From: a virus
IMG/VR virus record: IMGVR_UViG_3300038856_000064
Span: 1 to 64,000 of that record
Reading direction: 5' to 3' (one strand)
Length of the DNA: 64,000 bases
The position numbers and the translations under genes are program-made. Below the pieces are notes generated by a model. That model searched no databases, was not told the origin of the DNA, and saw only the letters and a list, made by a program, of their open reading frames with translations. Positions 46,129 to 55,395 of the stretch are shown piece by piece. Each line of letters starts with the position of its first letter. The stretch's first letter is position 1.

Positions 46129-46572
46129 TCATCGCTTTCTCCAGTCATAGTCATCCATTATCCTATCAACAAAACCTGGACCGCGTGTCCTTACTCGATT
46201 ATACTTATCGTCACCACGTTCGAAATCGTCAGGATCTAACTCGCCATGCGCAATTTCTAGGATGACGGCAGGATCTTTTTGTTCGGATGGCACTGCAAAT
46301 CTATGCCACTCTCCAGCCTTGATCCTATAGCTGGCGGTTCTACTACCCCTATCCTTGCGGAATGTTGTAGCTCCATGGGTTATTTCAACAGATCCATCTA
46401 GAAGAGTAATTAATTCATGTCTTCTTGAATGGCGCTGAAGTGATGTCTCTTCGCCTGGATTGATATAAAGCAGCTTTACTGCATAGTCTTTTTCTTGGGC
46501 AACTATAGTATAATATCCCCATGGACGATTGACTATAGAGCCGACCTTTACTTCGCTATCTTCAGTGGTCAT
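46129..46572 (-). CDS. cupin, mannose-6-phosphate isomerase type II/GMP C-terminal-like
   Basis: 147 residues. R-P-W-G-Y-Y...Y-A-V-K-L-L-Y-I-N-P-G-E-E-T-S-L-Q-R-H-S-R-R-H-E is the MannoseP_isomer cupin signature. H-R-F-A-V-P completes the metal site. In bacteria this domain interconverts fructose-6-P and mannose-6-P and is often fused to mannose-1-P guanylyltransferase. It could feed the GDP-mannose pathway used by the Gmd, ColD and ColC-like genes at 58-62 kb. Confidence 0.75.
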   Translation of the reverse strand: MTTEDSEVKVGSIVNRPWGYYTIVAQEKDYAVKLLYINPGEETSLQRHSRRHELITLLDGSVEITHGATTFRKDRGSRTASYRIKAGEWHRFAVPSEQKDPAVILEIAHGELDPDDFERGDDKYNRVRTRGPGFVDRIMDDYDWRKR

Positions 46573-47000
46573 AGCTCCACCAATTCTAGGCCAGCTTCGC
46601 GAGCCATACCTACGGAAAAGTCAAGAGACTCACCCCAGCGTTGTCTTAGTTCTTCACTAGGTGTCGGATAGACTACTCTCTTTATACCAGCCTGAATAAC
46701 CATTTTCATGCACCCCTCACAGGGGCTTAGGGGATAAGTAAAGAGAGTGCATCCGTCAACCGGACCGTTGCTATTAAGTATCGAATTTACTTCGGCGTGT
46801 ATGACATACCTGTATTTCAGCTCTCGATTATGTAGGCGCTCGTCACTATCATTTATGCCAGTTGCGAAACCATTATAACCGATTCCTACAACCTTTTTGT
46901 CTCGCGTTATAACGGCTCCTACTTTAGTACTTGGGTCCTTGCTCCAATGGCTTACGTGCTTCGCTAGTTCGAGAAACCTCTTATCCCATTTTGTATTCAT
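46569..47000 (-). CDS. dCMP deaminase
   Basis: 143 residues from ATG 47000. Zinc motifs are H-A-E-V-N (HAE) and P-L-S-P-C-E-G-C (PCxxC), with the proximal D-P-S-T-K-V-G-A-V typical of deoxycytidylate deaminases. It makes dUMP for ThyX. The start is in an ATGA overlap with the upstream gene. Confidence 0.93.
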   Translation of the reverse strand: MNTKWDKRFLELAKHVSHWSKDPSTKVGAVITRDKKVVGIGYNGFATGINDSDERLHNRELKYRYVIHAEVNSILNSNGPVDGCTLFTYPLSPCEGCMKMVIQAGIKRVVYPTPSEELRQRWGESLDFSVGMAREAGLELVEL

Positions 47001-49018
47001 ACTATATCTATCGCCTTCCATCGGCCATATTCCGAAAATGCCCTTGGGCTAGCTGGTTGTACCGAATCCATAAAGTCTCGATATTCCCTGGCAAGATCTG
47101 ATATCTCTTGACCAAAGAAGTTAGAGTTATTCGCCACAACCTCCAGTACGGGCATGGCCCATAGGATTAATCCGCCGGCAGGCTTAAACTTATTGGGATC
47201 AAGATACTCTTCTGGAGTCAATGCCGTGCCATCCGGGAGCCATTTGACGCCCTGTCCAATTTCTAGATTAGTCAATACACCATTTGATCTAGTTGCTCTG
47301 TATCCGTAAGTTACTATTGTAGTAGCCCAAGCAACTAGTAGATCTTTGACCTCTTGGTTGTGGGTTACATTATAAAGTGCAACCATACCAGCCAAACCCA
47401 ACCCCTCGTTCCAAGGAACCCAGGCGTCCACCTCCCTACCAAGGACACGATCATCGGCAATGTGAGCCCAATTTCTTACTGGAGCGATATTGGCACCATC
47501 CCAAGTGGACTTAATAACCTCATGAAAACGCTCAAGCATATGACTCTTTATGTCTTTACGATTGGTTAATAGGTGATGATTAACCATTGCATGGTGCGGT
47601 CTACCAAAGCCTCGTGCCTCGCGACGACCATTAGTCGACCAACCAGGAAATTCGCTAGGTAAGGTATGTCCAGCTAGAAATAACTCTATTTCATTATCGA
47701 CTTCGTCACGCAATAAGTAAGAGCCCGTTAGTAGTGACGCCAAAGATAACAAGTTACTAGAGTGATGCTGCCAATCCTTACCGTTCCAGCCATGAGAATG
47801 GCCACCAAAGTTAGGATTCGTTTTACCTAGACGATCGGTAGATATACTAGTATGCCAATGAGTCGTTCCAGCCCAGGTAACCCATCGCGGATGATTTGCA
47901 TGAGTCACAGGAGAGGCATCTGTCTCATAAAAATGTGACGGACGCTTAGTTTCTTCAGTCGCCATAAAATAATAGGCATCTACTAATTCTGACGCACCTA
48001 GATACAATATCTCAGGACCTTCTAGTGTGCCAAAGTCACGCTGACCACCAGTTTGTCCAGGGGTCATGGTCACGCCTAATGGATAATCATCCCACACATT
48101 ACCCTGACTATCTATGAATTGATTAAAATTACTATAAGCCTGCATGGCTTGTTCCCATGTCTTGTGCGACTCTGGCTCGGGAATGACCCCGAATGCCGCA
48201 AAAGCCTTAGTGTCTTTCCAGTCAGTTGACATTCCATTTAGTGGGAAGTTAATGGCGGCTAGCGCATTAGCTATTTGGTCACTGTTTTGAAAGTCAATTG
48301 TTGGTATGATTTCCCCATACCATGTTTGTTTTTGTCCATCACCGAAGTGGTCGGCTTCCATTAGCGTGAATCTTTGGTGCGGCCTTGTCATCTTGACGCC
48401 ACGACGCTGACTAGCCTGAATATTTGCTAGGTTTGTATTACCTGCGAAAAAACTAATAGCCTCAAAGGGGTATTCGAACAAGGCATTATCTGGATTAGAG
48501 CCAGTTATTGACAATTCAAATTTTACCAATTGTTGTCGTGACATAACATAGTATTTTATGTCAGCAATAAAGTTTCCCATACGTAAGCGAGATTGAAATA
48601 CCTTACGTAACCTATTATCTTCTAGAAGGGTTAGGTTGTTACCAAACTGAGTCCATTTCCAAGCTCCGCTAACCTTTATACCAAGGGATGGTGCATTCAC
48701 CCCAAGCCCCTTTAGTAGCTGTGGAGAAAACCTAAAGCCTAGTTTCTTTTGTGGCTGTCCCTCGGTTAGACTATGGGTTTGTGTCTCCCAGGCGTGCATA
48801 TCAAGCCGCGCGAGTAGCCTACCATAGCGAACGCTACCATCGGGCCAGCGCTTACCGAACGGCTCCACGACGGCGTCCGTTTCGTTACCAAGGTCACTCT
48901 TGAGGATCAGCGATTTTTCACCATCCCATTCACCCTGATCAAATGGAACTGTTGCGTATGCGATTTCCTTTCGAGGAAAATCAGACAGGTTGGGATATCT
49001 AATACTTTTATTGATCAT
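46997..49018 (-). CDS. PcRGLX/YetA-like protein, predicted polysaccharide-active or fibre protein
   Basis: 673 residues from ATG 49018 (GAGG 6 bases upstream). The N-terminal R-Y-P-N-L-S-D-F-P-R-K-E...W-P-D-G-S-V-R-Y-G-R-L recalls the RIFT-barrel domain of the PcRGLX/YetA family (exo-rhamnogalacturonan lyase group). The long C-terminal half is Trp/His-rich and helical (WAGTTHWHTS, GGHSHGWNGKDWQHHSSN, RPHHAMVNHHLLTN), like an alpha/alpha toroid. It lies alone among metabolic genes. A virion depolymerase acting on host surface glycan is the most likely role. Family assignment is by pattern memory only. Confidence 0.5.
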   Translation of the reverse strand: MINKSIRYPNLSDFPRKEIAYATVPFDQGEWDGEKSLILKSDLGNETDAVVEPFGKRWPDGSVRYGRLLARLDMHAWETQTHSLTEGQPQKKLGFRFSPQLLKGLGVNAPSLGIKVSGAWKWTQFGNNLTLLEDNRLRKVFQSRLRMGNFIADIKYYVMSRQQLVKFELSITGSNPDNALFEYPFEAISFFAGNTNLANIQASQRRGVKMTRPHQRFTLMEADHFGDGQKQTWYGEIIPTIDFQNSDQIANALAAINFPLNGMSTDWKDTKAFAAFGVIPEPESHKTWEQAMQAYSNFNQFIDSQGNVWDDYPLGVTMTPGQTGGQRDFGTLEGPEILYLGASELVDAYYFMATEETKRPSHFYETDASPVTHANHPRWVTWAGTTHWHTSISTDRLGKTNPNFGGHSHGWNGKDWQHHSSNLLSLASLLTGSYLLRDEVDNEIELFLAGHTLPSEFPGWSTNGRREARGFGRPHHAMVNHHLLTNRKDIKSHMLERFHEVIKSTWDGANIAPVRNWAHIADDRVLGREVDAWVPWNEGLGLAGMVALYNVTHNQEVKDLLVAWATTIVTYGYRATRSNGVLTNLEIGQGVKWLPDGTALTPEEYLDPNKFKPAGGLILWAMPVLEVVANNSNFFGQEISDLAREYRDFMDSVQPASPRAFSEYGRWKAIDIV

Positions 49019-49193
49019 GATTTTCCTCATTATGCTTTATAACCTGATCCATTTCGTCACGACAAAGGTCCCCACGTTTGATGGCAAGTTTATGCATCTT
49101 GGTTATAATATTATGTAATACCGTAGCCTCTTTTGTGATACTAGAGCTTACGACCTCATTAGCCTTTACTAAAAGATTATTTAGACGCCGCAC
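49008..49193 (-). CDS. small hypothetical helical protein
   Basis: 61 residues, helical, charged C-terminal part (DEMDQVIKHNEENHDQ). Overlaps the next gene's start by 11 bases. Confidence 0.55.
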   Translation of the reverse strand: MRRLNNLLVKANEVVSSSITKEATVLHNIITKMHKLAIKRGDLCRDEMDQVIKHNEENHDQ

Positions 49194-49238
49194 GAGCGCC
49201 TTATCACTCTCGCCTCAACGTCTTTTGAATTTCATTTC

Positions 49239-50216
49239 TTACTCATCAGCATCTTCGTCATACTCACACATGTCACAGGCTGCTGTTGCTGCTATAACAA
49301 GTTTTGTTTTGGGTTGGGTATGAAAACCAATTGTTCTGATCGGATTTGTTGTTGTAGTTCCACCAGACGTAGCCTTGTAATAAACCTCTAATACTACACG
49401 ACACCAGGTACCACATTCGTCTACCTCAACATCTATCTTGTAGACCTTAGTGTCGGATTGATAATCAGGATTTGGGATGGTTCCATTTGGGTCTTCTGGA
49501 TCTGGAATAGTGGGTGGATTCTTCTCGTCTGTTACATCCTCCGCACCGTCGTTACTCCCAGACACATTATCGTTCTGTAGGGCATTTGAGTGCGTGGTCG
49601 GAGGATTGCCTACTACATTTGGACCCAGCGCACTCGTTAAATCACTACCTGTTCCAGTAAACGTTGTATTATTGGCACCACCAGTGAGTGCTCGTAATCC
49701 AGCCTCAGTAATGTTGCCAGTTGGTGCCACGGTTAACCAAACTTCCCAGGACCCCGTAGCCGTGCATGATGACTCAGATGTCTGAGCCGAACAATCCTTA
49801 CTCTGATCTCCACCAAGATCAACGATCTTAATATTGATTGCCTTGTACGCATCTACACCTTCGTTATCTTCATTCTCGTCGCGCTGGTCATCTTCAGATG
49901 GTGCATGGCCTCCACCTCCTGGTGGATCAATAACTGGAGAGCCTGGATTTTGCGGAGGATGTAGTTCGCCCTGTGGCCACTTTGACCATCCGCCAGGTAA
50001 CGCGCCCGCTTGGTTATAAGAAGTTGGATTACTAAGCCCCATATCACCATCGCCAGCATCACCCCCGCCAGGCTTTTCGTGCAAGTTGGGAGAAGAGCCA
50101 TTACCGCATGTTTGTGGTGCTGTTGGAGCAGAGCCAATACCTCCAGCAGGGTTCGGGGCGCCATCAGTCATCCACCCTACAGTCATTCCTACATAAGTAT
50201 CACATTTAGTTCCCAT
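49239..50216 (-). CDS. Gly/Pro/Asp-rich low-complexity protein, probably virion-associated
   Basis: 325 residues. The N-terminal 110 residues are low complexity (GGGDAGDGDMG, PPGGGGHAPSEDDQRDENEDN). Two beta regions follow, with C-S-A-Q-T-S-E-S-S-C-T and a C-terminal C-G-T-W-C-R-V-V-L-E-V-Y-Y domain, and the end reads C-D-M-C-E-Y-D-E-D-A-D-E. The paired cysteines and extended linkers recall the small Cys-rich proteins at 459 and 9414, which also end with Cys-x-Cys and acids. Function unknown. Confidence 0.6.
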   Translation of the reverse strand: MGTKCDTYVGMTVGWMTDGAPNPAGGIGSAPTAPQTCGNGSSPNLHEKPGGGDAGDGDMGLSNPTSYNQAGALPGGWSKWPQGELHPPQNPGSPVIDPPGGGGHAPSEDDQRDENEDNEGVDAYKAINIKIVDLGGDQSKDCSAQTSESSCTATGSWEVWLTVAPTGNITEAGLRALTGGANNTTFTGTGSDLTSALGPNVVGNPPTTHSNALQNDNVSGSNDGAEDVTDEKNPPTIPDPEDPNGTIPNPDYQSDTKVYKIDVEVDECGTWCRVVLEVYYKATSGGTTTTNPIRTIGFHTQPKTKLVIAATAACDMCEYDEDADE

Positions 50217-50228
50217 TTTATCTCCTAA

Positions 50229-53200
50229 TTAAATTTCGCAAGTATCATTATTACAATAGCGTTCGCCCTGCGCCTTTCCACCCCGTAGTGATGTCAAGCG
50301 CAACTTCTTAAGATCTTTTGAATACTCCTTATAGTCTTCTTCTGAACACTCTTGATAGGGCGCCTGTGAATAACTATGATCCTTGAGTGGCAGAAAACTA
50401 AGGGTCTTTACGTAAGAAGCCAAGTATTCAATAGCACTCTTGAGATCCCGCACCTCCTCTGGCCTGAATGTCACAGTAATACTAACTGAATTATCTGACC
50501 ACTTGTCTTGTAGTTCGCGAGCCAGACTAAGTTGTTCCCATAGAGAAATGTCAAACTTGCTCTTAGTGAAGTTCTTTTCTTCTACGGGAAAATAGACTAC
50601 TAGAGAGCCGCCGTGATCTCCGAATGCTTCTAAGGTTTCACCTGTCAGTCCATCCTTCATGTCACGTTCCCAATCTGCCGAACTACCTCCAGCAGCCTCA
50701 TATATTTCTTGATCAGTAGCTGCAAGCTCAATACGATAACCTGCGTTTATCAATTTATTGACAAGGGGGTGTTTAGCGGAGATACGGAATGTACGAAGGT
50801 AATATTTAGAATGGGTGCAATGAACACCGGGAGTCGCACCAGCCAGTAATGACACAGTCCCACTTGGTTTTACGGTGGTAACCTTAATTGAGGTAGGGAT
50901 ACCGAGCCATCTAGAATAGATTCTATCCCAATGTCTTACAACATCATAGCCCTTATCACAAAAATCCCCAAAGAATTCAGCAAAACCAAACTTCTTAAGC
51001 GCCTGTTGAACACCGGACATGGAAAGTCCAATGCGACGATTACTTAACATAACCTGATTAGTCAGTTGATTATGTGTCGGTACTAATGTTACGGTTTTTG
51101 CATACATAAACGCAAACTTTAGAGTTTCGTGATATTCCTCTGCGGATTCATGATTAGCTGGGAATGTTTCCACTAGGCAACATAGTTCACCGTGCCTAAG
51201 TCCTTGCTCGCCACAGTTAGACACACTCAATCCGCCCGTCCAATAGGTATGAGACGAATTATCTACTGTAATATCAAATACTTCGTAGTCACCCAGATAT
51301 TCAGTCTCTTGTTTGTTAGTAAATGTTGGGCGATCATTTGGACAATAACCTGCATCTAGACATACCTTAATCTTATCCATCTTGTATTGTTGGATAAAGC
51401 CAATGATGTTATAGAATCGCTCAATATCCTTTGTGATGTTAACATCATAGGATTCCTTACATTCATAGTCACCATTTTTGAATGACACAACCTTAGCTTT
51501 ATTGGTTGTAATATATGACCTTATACCTAGGATTGATAGTGCCAATTGTACATCGCGACCTAGCTGGCGAGATGCTGTCTTATAGGTTACTCTAACTGAG
51601 TTACTACCCTGATTTATAACGCTGCCATCCGCTGTGTATAACCCTCTTAAGAAAGAAGATAGCCTAGACGGATTCTTAAACATTCTTTGGGGAATACTTA
51701 ACTCATAAGACTTCACCTTTTCTTCTACTGTAATAGACGTAGAAACCTGGAGGTGATCACAAGATCCATCTCTCTGAAATCTATTGCCCAAGAATTCCAC
51801 TAGCTCAGACTTAAAATAATCCTTGTCGTCCTTTCCAATAATAAGGACTGGATATTGCTTATTCCTATTTTGTTGTTTCTTATAGTAACCATCCCCAAAA
51901 AACACACCGTCTGCCACGTAATTTGCTAATGGTGCAACTAAATCAGTATGATCCACACCCGCGATAGTCAGCACCTTATCAGCATGCCGAACTTCCTGCT
52001 TGCCTTCGGGAGTCTCAACTCTATGATTGGCTGTACCTGTAAATACCCCGCCAGTTGTGTAATGATTAAAAACTGGCTTAACGCCTGTAGACCACTTATT
52101 CAAGACCTTAGTCCAGCCTTCGCGAGACCAAATTTCATCACCAATCTCGATATCACCCATAGTCCGCAATCCATCCTTAGTGAGAATAGTTGCAAACTCA
52201 GGCTGGCATGGATTAAAGCCATCTACGTCGTCAAACTTGCTACTGGTCTCTGAGCGCCAACCATCCTTTAAGCGGCCATAGTGTCTTGCATTATTTAGAA
52301 ATATAAACCCTGGCTCTCCATTCTTCGCAACAGATTTTATAACATTACTGAAGTCACTATCTGGTGTAACAAAAATCGAATTATTAGATGCCCAACGACG
52401 ATCGTTAAGTTCTGCTTTGTAAAGCTCTGGATCCTTCATTCGAATAAAATCCGAATCATCTTCTTCACCAATAGCGATCTCGGCACCGCGACGCACATTG
52501 CCAGATACAACAAACTTTCCGATAAAATTCATGATGTCTGTGATATCTACTGATGTAAGGGTGTTGCCAACACGGGCATCTAGTAGTTTACGAATTGACT
52601 CTATACCTTTCTTAAGGGGTTCGGGACCACATGCGATACCACCGAAGCCCTTAATTGGTTCACCAGCTTTACGAATATTGTCATAACAGAAAAGAACCTT
52701 GGTCTGGTTTGGCTTACTATACGATTCTAACAATCGCTTAAGGGCTTCAACCCAACCCTCTCTAGTGTCAGGGATATCATAAACATCTCCAATGACTAAT
52801 CTAGAGTCTGGCCCCGCGCCTTTTACGGGAGCCTGCTCTGTAGTAAGCACGTCTTGTGGCTCATAGACAGTTGCCTTACCTGCGCCCTTGGTATCGAACC
52901 CAACACCGACACCTAGCATCATCATATCAGTCGTCCAAACAAACGGCATAGCGAAGTCACGATGGATGTCACGGGTGCTGATGAATCCGCAATTTTGTAA
53001 ACTGGCAGACCCTATTTTATCAACTACCGAAGTCCCCATAATCCAAAGTCCGCGACCAGGGGGAAGAAATTTAAACTCCCACATTTTTGTAAACATTTTT
53101 TGTGCAGTAGCCTGAGCCTTTTGCGGGTTCCACTCAAGCCCTATTCGCTTACAATGCTTGAACTGAATATTAAAAACACCTTCAACTACACGCTGGCATG

Positions 53201-53342
53201 TTTCCCAATACTCTTCTTGTTGTCCGTTGTCTTTTTCTCTAGCATATGTGCGTTTATACACAAAATAACTTAAGTCCCCAAAACCCCAATTAGGTTGCTT
53301 CCCCTCATACTGACTAATAAATAGATCTGATAACTTAAACAT
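50229..53342 (-). CDS. nrdJ: class II (B12-dependent) ribonucleotide reductase interrupted by an intein
   Basis: 1037 residues, of which about 331 are intein (379-709). The exteins, about 706 residues, match monomeric adenosylcobalamin-dependent RTPR (Lactobacillus type): F-L-P-P-G-R-G-L-W-I-M-G-T, S-L-Q-N-C-G-F, G-N-V-R-R-G-A-E-I-A, N-P|C-G-E-Q with the catalytic cysteine, and K-P-S-G-T-V-S-L-L-A. The C-terminal redox pair is C-N-N-D-T-C. The enzyme makes dNTPs from NTPs without a small subunit or oxygen. It belongs with dUTPase, dCMP deaminase and ThyX on the same strand. The phage may depend on host cobalamin. Confidence 0.93.
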   Translation of the reverse strand: MFKLSDLFISQYEGKQPNWGFGDLSYFVYKRTYAREKDNGQQEEYWETCQRVVEGVFNIQFKHCKRIGLEWNPQKAQATAQKMFTKMWEFKFLPPGRGLWIMGTSVVDKIGSASLQNCGFISTRDIHRDFAMPFVWTTDMMMLGVGVGFDTKGAGKATVYEPQDVLTTEQAPVKGAGPDSRLVIGDVYDIPDTREGWVEALKRLLESYSKPNQTKVLFCYDNIRKAGEPIKGFGGIACGPEPLKKGIESIRKLLDARVGNTLTSVDITDIMNFIGKFVVSGNVRRGAEIAIGEEDDSDFIRMKDPELYKAELNDRRWASNNSIFVTPDSDFSNVIKSVAKNGEPGFIFLNNARHYGRLKDGWRSETSSKFDDVDGFNPCQPEFATILTKDGLRTMGDIEIGDEIWSREGWTKVLNKWSTGVKPVFNHYTTGGVFTGTANHRVETPEGKQEVRHADKVLTIAGVDHTDLVAPLANYVADGVFFGDGYYKKQQNRNKQYPVLIIGKDDKDYFKSELVEFLGNRFQRDGSCDHLQVSTSITVEEKVKSYELSIPQRMFKNPSRLSSFLRGLYTADGSVINQGSNSVRVTYKTASRQLGRDVQLALSILGIRSYITTNKAKVVSFKNGDYECKESYDVNITKDIERFYNIIGFIQQYKMDKIKVCLDAGYCPNDRPTFTNKQETEYLGDYEVFDITVDNSSHTYWTGGLSVSNCGEQGLRHGELCCLVETFPANHESAEEYHETLKFAFMYAKTVTLVPTHNQLTNQVMLSNRRIGLSMSGVQQALKKFGFAEFFGDFCDKGYDVVRHWDRIYSRWLGIPTSIKVTTVKPSGTVSLLAGATPGVHCTHSKYYLRTFRISAKHPLVNKLINAGYRIELAATDQEIYEAAGGSSADWERDMKDGLTGETLEAFGDHGGSLVVYFPVEEKNFTKSKFDISLWEQLSLARELQDKWSDNSVSITVTFRPEEVRDLKSAIEYLASYVKTLSFLPLKDHSYSQAPYQECSEEDYKEYSKDLKKLRLTSLRGGKAQGERYCNNDTCEI
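51216..52208 (-). mobile_element. LAGLIDADG intein in nrdJ
   Basis: Residues 379-709 of the host protein. It starts with Cys in C-Q-P-E-F-A-T-I-L-T, followed by G-D-E-I-W-S, and ends G-G-L-S-V-S-N before C+1 (hedgehog/intein blocks A, F and G). The F block reads Y-E-V-F-D-I-T-V-D-N-S-S-H-T-Y-W-T. Two LAGLIDADG-like helices are visible (A-D-G-V-F-F-G-D-G-Y and R-G-L-Y-T-A-D-G-S-V), so it carries a homing endonuclease. The final residue before the extein is Asn, and the +1 residue is the RTPR catalytic Cys. Confidence 0.92.
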
Positions 53343-54614
53343 TCACTCTCCCCTCGTAAGTCTCTTGGGGTCAAAGATTTTAAATTCGTCAGGACTAGAC
53401 ATTTTTACACGAAGTATTTTCTCTGCTATATTACGAGCACCTAGAAATGCCAGACCAAACTTGTTACGACCGTGACCAATATTAACATAATGTCCAGCAT
53501 AATCTGGAAGCTCACCCATTAATGGTAGACAATCCTCAAGCTCGGTTTCGACATACGTCCACTGATGACTAATTTCCATATGATTAGTAATAGGAAAGTT
53601 GTGCATCATTACATTATCTAGTTGTCCCAATATTCTTTCATTATAACTAGTATCATTTACGTTATATAGGTCAGGATCTCGCTTAAGTCCCACCTTCCCC
53701 CCAGTCATAATTACAGAACGATCATACATACGAACAGAATCTAGTCCACCACCAAGCTCAATTGGCATAAGTGGAAGGGGCATGTCGTCTAGATCAGAAC
53801 TCAATGGCTGTGTTCGTACAGCATGCTCTCTACGGTAAACAATCTTTTCGATCACACGTTCGCATGGCACAGTTTGTGTAGTTGTATGGACAACCTTCCC
53901 GGCGGTTATAGTATGACCATTGGATAGCGTTATGCACGAATTACCATCTGAAGCCACCGAGTTCTTAGTAACCCTGGTATTATATACAACCCATATATTG
54001 TTCTTACGTAGTATACGCGCCAATTTATTACAGTAGGCAAACGGGTCGATCATACCTTCTCCGGGCACAAATAAAGATCCCTTCGTATATGGAACAACCA
54101 TTACATGTTGCGACTCATTATGGTCAAATCTGGCAGGATGAAAACCCCAACTAGATAAAAGTTTAGCACTATCATCCAACTCTTTAGCCTCTTTTGCAGT
54201 CGAAGCCATACGAAACCCGCCATTAAACTCAGCATCGCAAGGTAGCCCCGAACTTATTAATTCTTGTAGTTGTCTGTTATTCCTATTGCTGTAATTATAC
54301 AGCGCGCGAGCGACCTTCTCGCCATGCGCATCCTTCATCGCTTTTGCAGACCTATTACTTCCAAGATAGACACTACCATTCATGCGCCCACTAGCTCTAA
54401 AGGCGGCATACGGACCATCATCTAGAACCATGATCCTTAGGTTCTTACGCCTTTTCTTATTTACTAGGCGTAAGAGCCAGTAAGCCGTACTAATGCCGGC
54501 AAAGCCGGCACCTATAATGACTATATCTGCATAATGTGGGAGTTGAGGTTGGAGTGCGAAGTCTGGTGGAGTAACATCCCACCAGTGACTATACTTCTTC
54601 GTTAATGCACTCAT
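53343..54614 (-). CDS. FAD-dependent amino acid/amine oxidoreductase (DAO fold)
   Basis: 423 residues. The N-terminal dinucleotide-binding loop I-V-I-I-G-A-G-F-A-G-I-S-T-A-Y-W is preceded by a beta strand. A second FAD contact L-V-V-H-T and a C-terminal G-H-G-R-N-K-F-G-L-A-F complete the DAO pattern (glycine oxidase or PuuB-like). Such a metabolic oxidase is rare in phage. It directly adjoins nrdJ (0-base gap) on the same strand. Substrate unknown. An oxidative role in amino acid or polyamine turnover is plausible, or modification of a nucleobase side chain. Confidence 0.8.
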   Translation of the reverse strand: MSALTKKYSHWWDVTPPDFALQPQLPHYADIVIIGAGFAGISTAYWLLRLVNKKRRKNLRIMVLDDGPYAAFRASGRMNGSVYLGSNRSAKAMKDAHGEKVARALYNYSNRNNRQLQELISSGLPCDAEFNGGFRMASTAKEAKELDDSAKLLSSWGFHPARFDHNESQHVMVVPYTKGSLFVPGEGMIDPFAYCNKLARILRKNNIWVVYNTRVTKNSVASDGNSCITLSNGHTITAGKVVHTTTQTVPCERVIEKIVYRREHAVRTQPLSSDLDDMPLPLMPIELGGGLDSVRMYDRSVIMTGGKVGLKRDPDLYNVNDTSYNERILGQLDNVMMHNFPITNHMEISHQWTYVETELEDCLPLMGELPDYAGHYVNIGHGRNKFGLAFLGARNIAEKILRVKMSSPDEFKIFDPKRLTRGE

Positions 54615-54615
54615 A

Positions 54616-54909
54616 TTAATTTAGTGAGAAGTCTTTATGATCAGAGCCCTGTTCGTCATCCAGTTTCATTGCTTGAGCCAATTTTAAAAGATTATCTTTA
54701 GCAAATTTTTCATCTTGACGTTTATACTTAATGACACAGAATTGGCAAACTTCAAGAAATCTTTCCTCACCACGAACCTCTACCGTTTCTTGACTTGGCT
54801 GTGTAAGTGTTCCGTCACTATTCGTATATTTTGTGAGACGATTTTTATTGCACGCTGGACATTTAACGTACTTGAGCGTGGGGATATCTTTAGTTACTTT
54901 GTGTTTCAT
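54616..54909 (-). CDS. zinc-ribbon protein
   Basis: About 97 residues from ATG 54909. C-P-A-C near residue 15 and C-Q-F-C near residue 53 form a four-cysteine site. Acidic tail. It follows directly after a TTAGTGTATGAT motif on this strand. Confidence 0.65.
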   Translation of the reverse strand: MKHKVTKDIPTLKYVKCPACNKNRLTKYTNSDGTLTQPSQETVEVRGEERFLEVCQFCVIKYKRQDEKFAKDNLLKLAQAMKLDDEQGSDHKDFSLN

Positions 54910-54921
54910 ATCATACACTAA
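54910..54921 (-). promoter_or_regulatory. TTAGTG-TATGAT motif (minus strand)
   Basis: On the minus strand, TTAGTGTATGAT lies between the dUTPase stop and the ATG at 54909. The ATG touches the box, so the transcript would start inside that gene. It may not function as a promoter for it. Confidence 0.4.
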
Positions 54922-55395
54922 TCATTTACCAGTTGACCCGAATCCACCAGCGCCACGTTTAGTTTCTTTGGTGTCTGGGTATTCATAACTTACTCGCTCT
55001 TTTAAATCATAGATCTTTACAAAACGAGCCTGACCAATTCTGTCTCCAGCCTTAATTTCATACGGCTTACCGCTATGGTTGTATAGCAAAACCCTTAATA
55101 GTCCGCGATAATCAAAATCAATCTCTCCAGCCTCGACAGTAACCCCATTCTTATTTGCTAGGCCAGAGCGTGACCTAAAAACTATTGCATGCTTCTTAGG
55201 GATTGTAACAGCAACTAGGGTATTAATGAGGGCACTACCCACCCCAAGTATGGGATGGACTGCTGGAACAGTAACATCCACTGGAGAGATAAGGTCATAG
55301 GCCATCGAGTGCTTCGTGGCACGCCTTGGGACGAGGTCATCTCGCCCCTCTGGAACATGCCAAGTCACGAGGGGCTTGCGCCTAAATAAGGACAT
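54922..55395 (-). CDS. dut: dUTPase (trimeric type)
   Basis: About 157 residues from ATG 55395. Motif 1 A-Y-D-L, motif 2 R-S-R-S-G-L, motif 3 G-E-I-D-F-D-Y-R-G, motif 4 G-D-R-I-G-Q, and motif 5 R-G-A-G-G-F-G-S-T-G-K. All five are present. It removes dUTP and supplies dUMP to ThyX. GAGGAGAGGG precedes the start. Confidence 0.95.
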   Translation of the reverse strand: MSLFRRKPLVTWHVPEGRDDLVPRRATKHSMAYDLISPVDVTVPAVHPILGVGSALINTLVAVTIPKKHAIVFRSRSGLANKNGVTVEAGEIDFDYRGLLRVLLYNHSGKPYEIKAGDRIGQARFVKIYDLKERVSYEYPDTKETKRGAGGFGSTGK

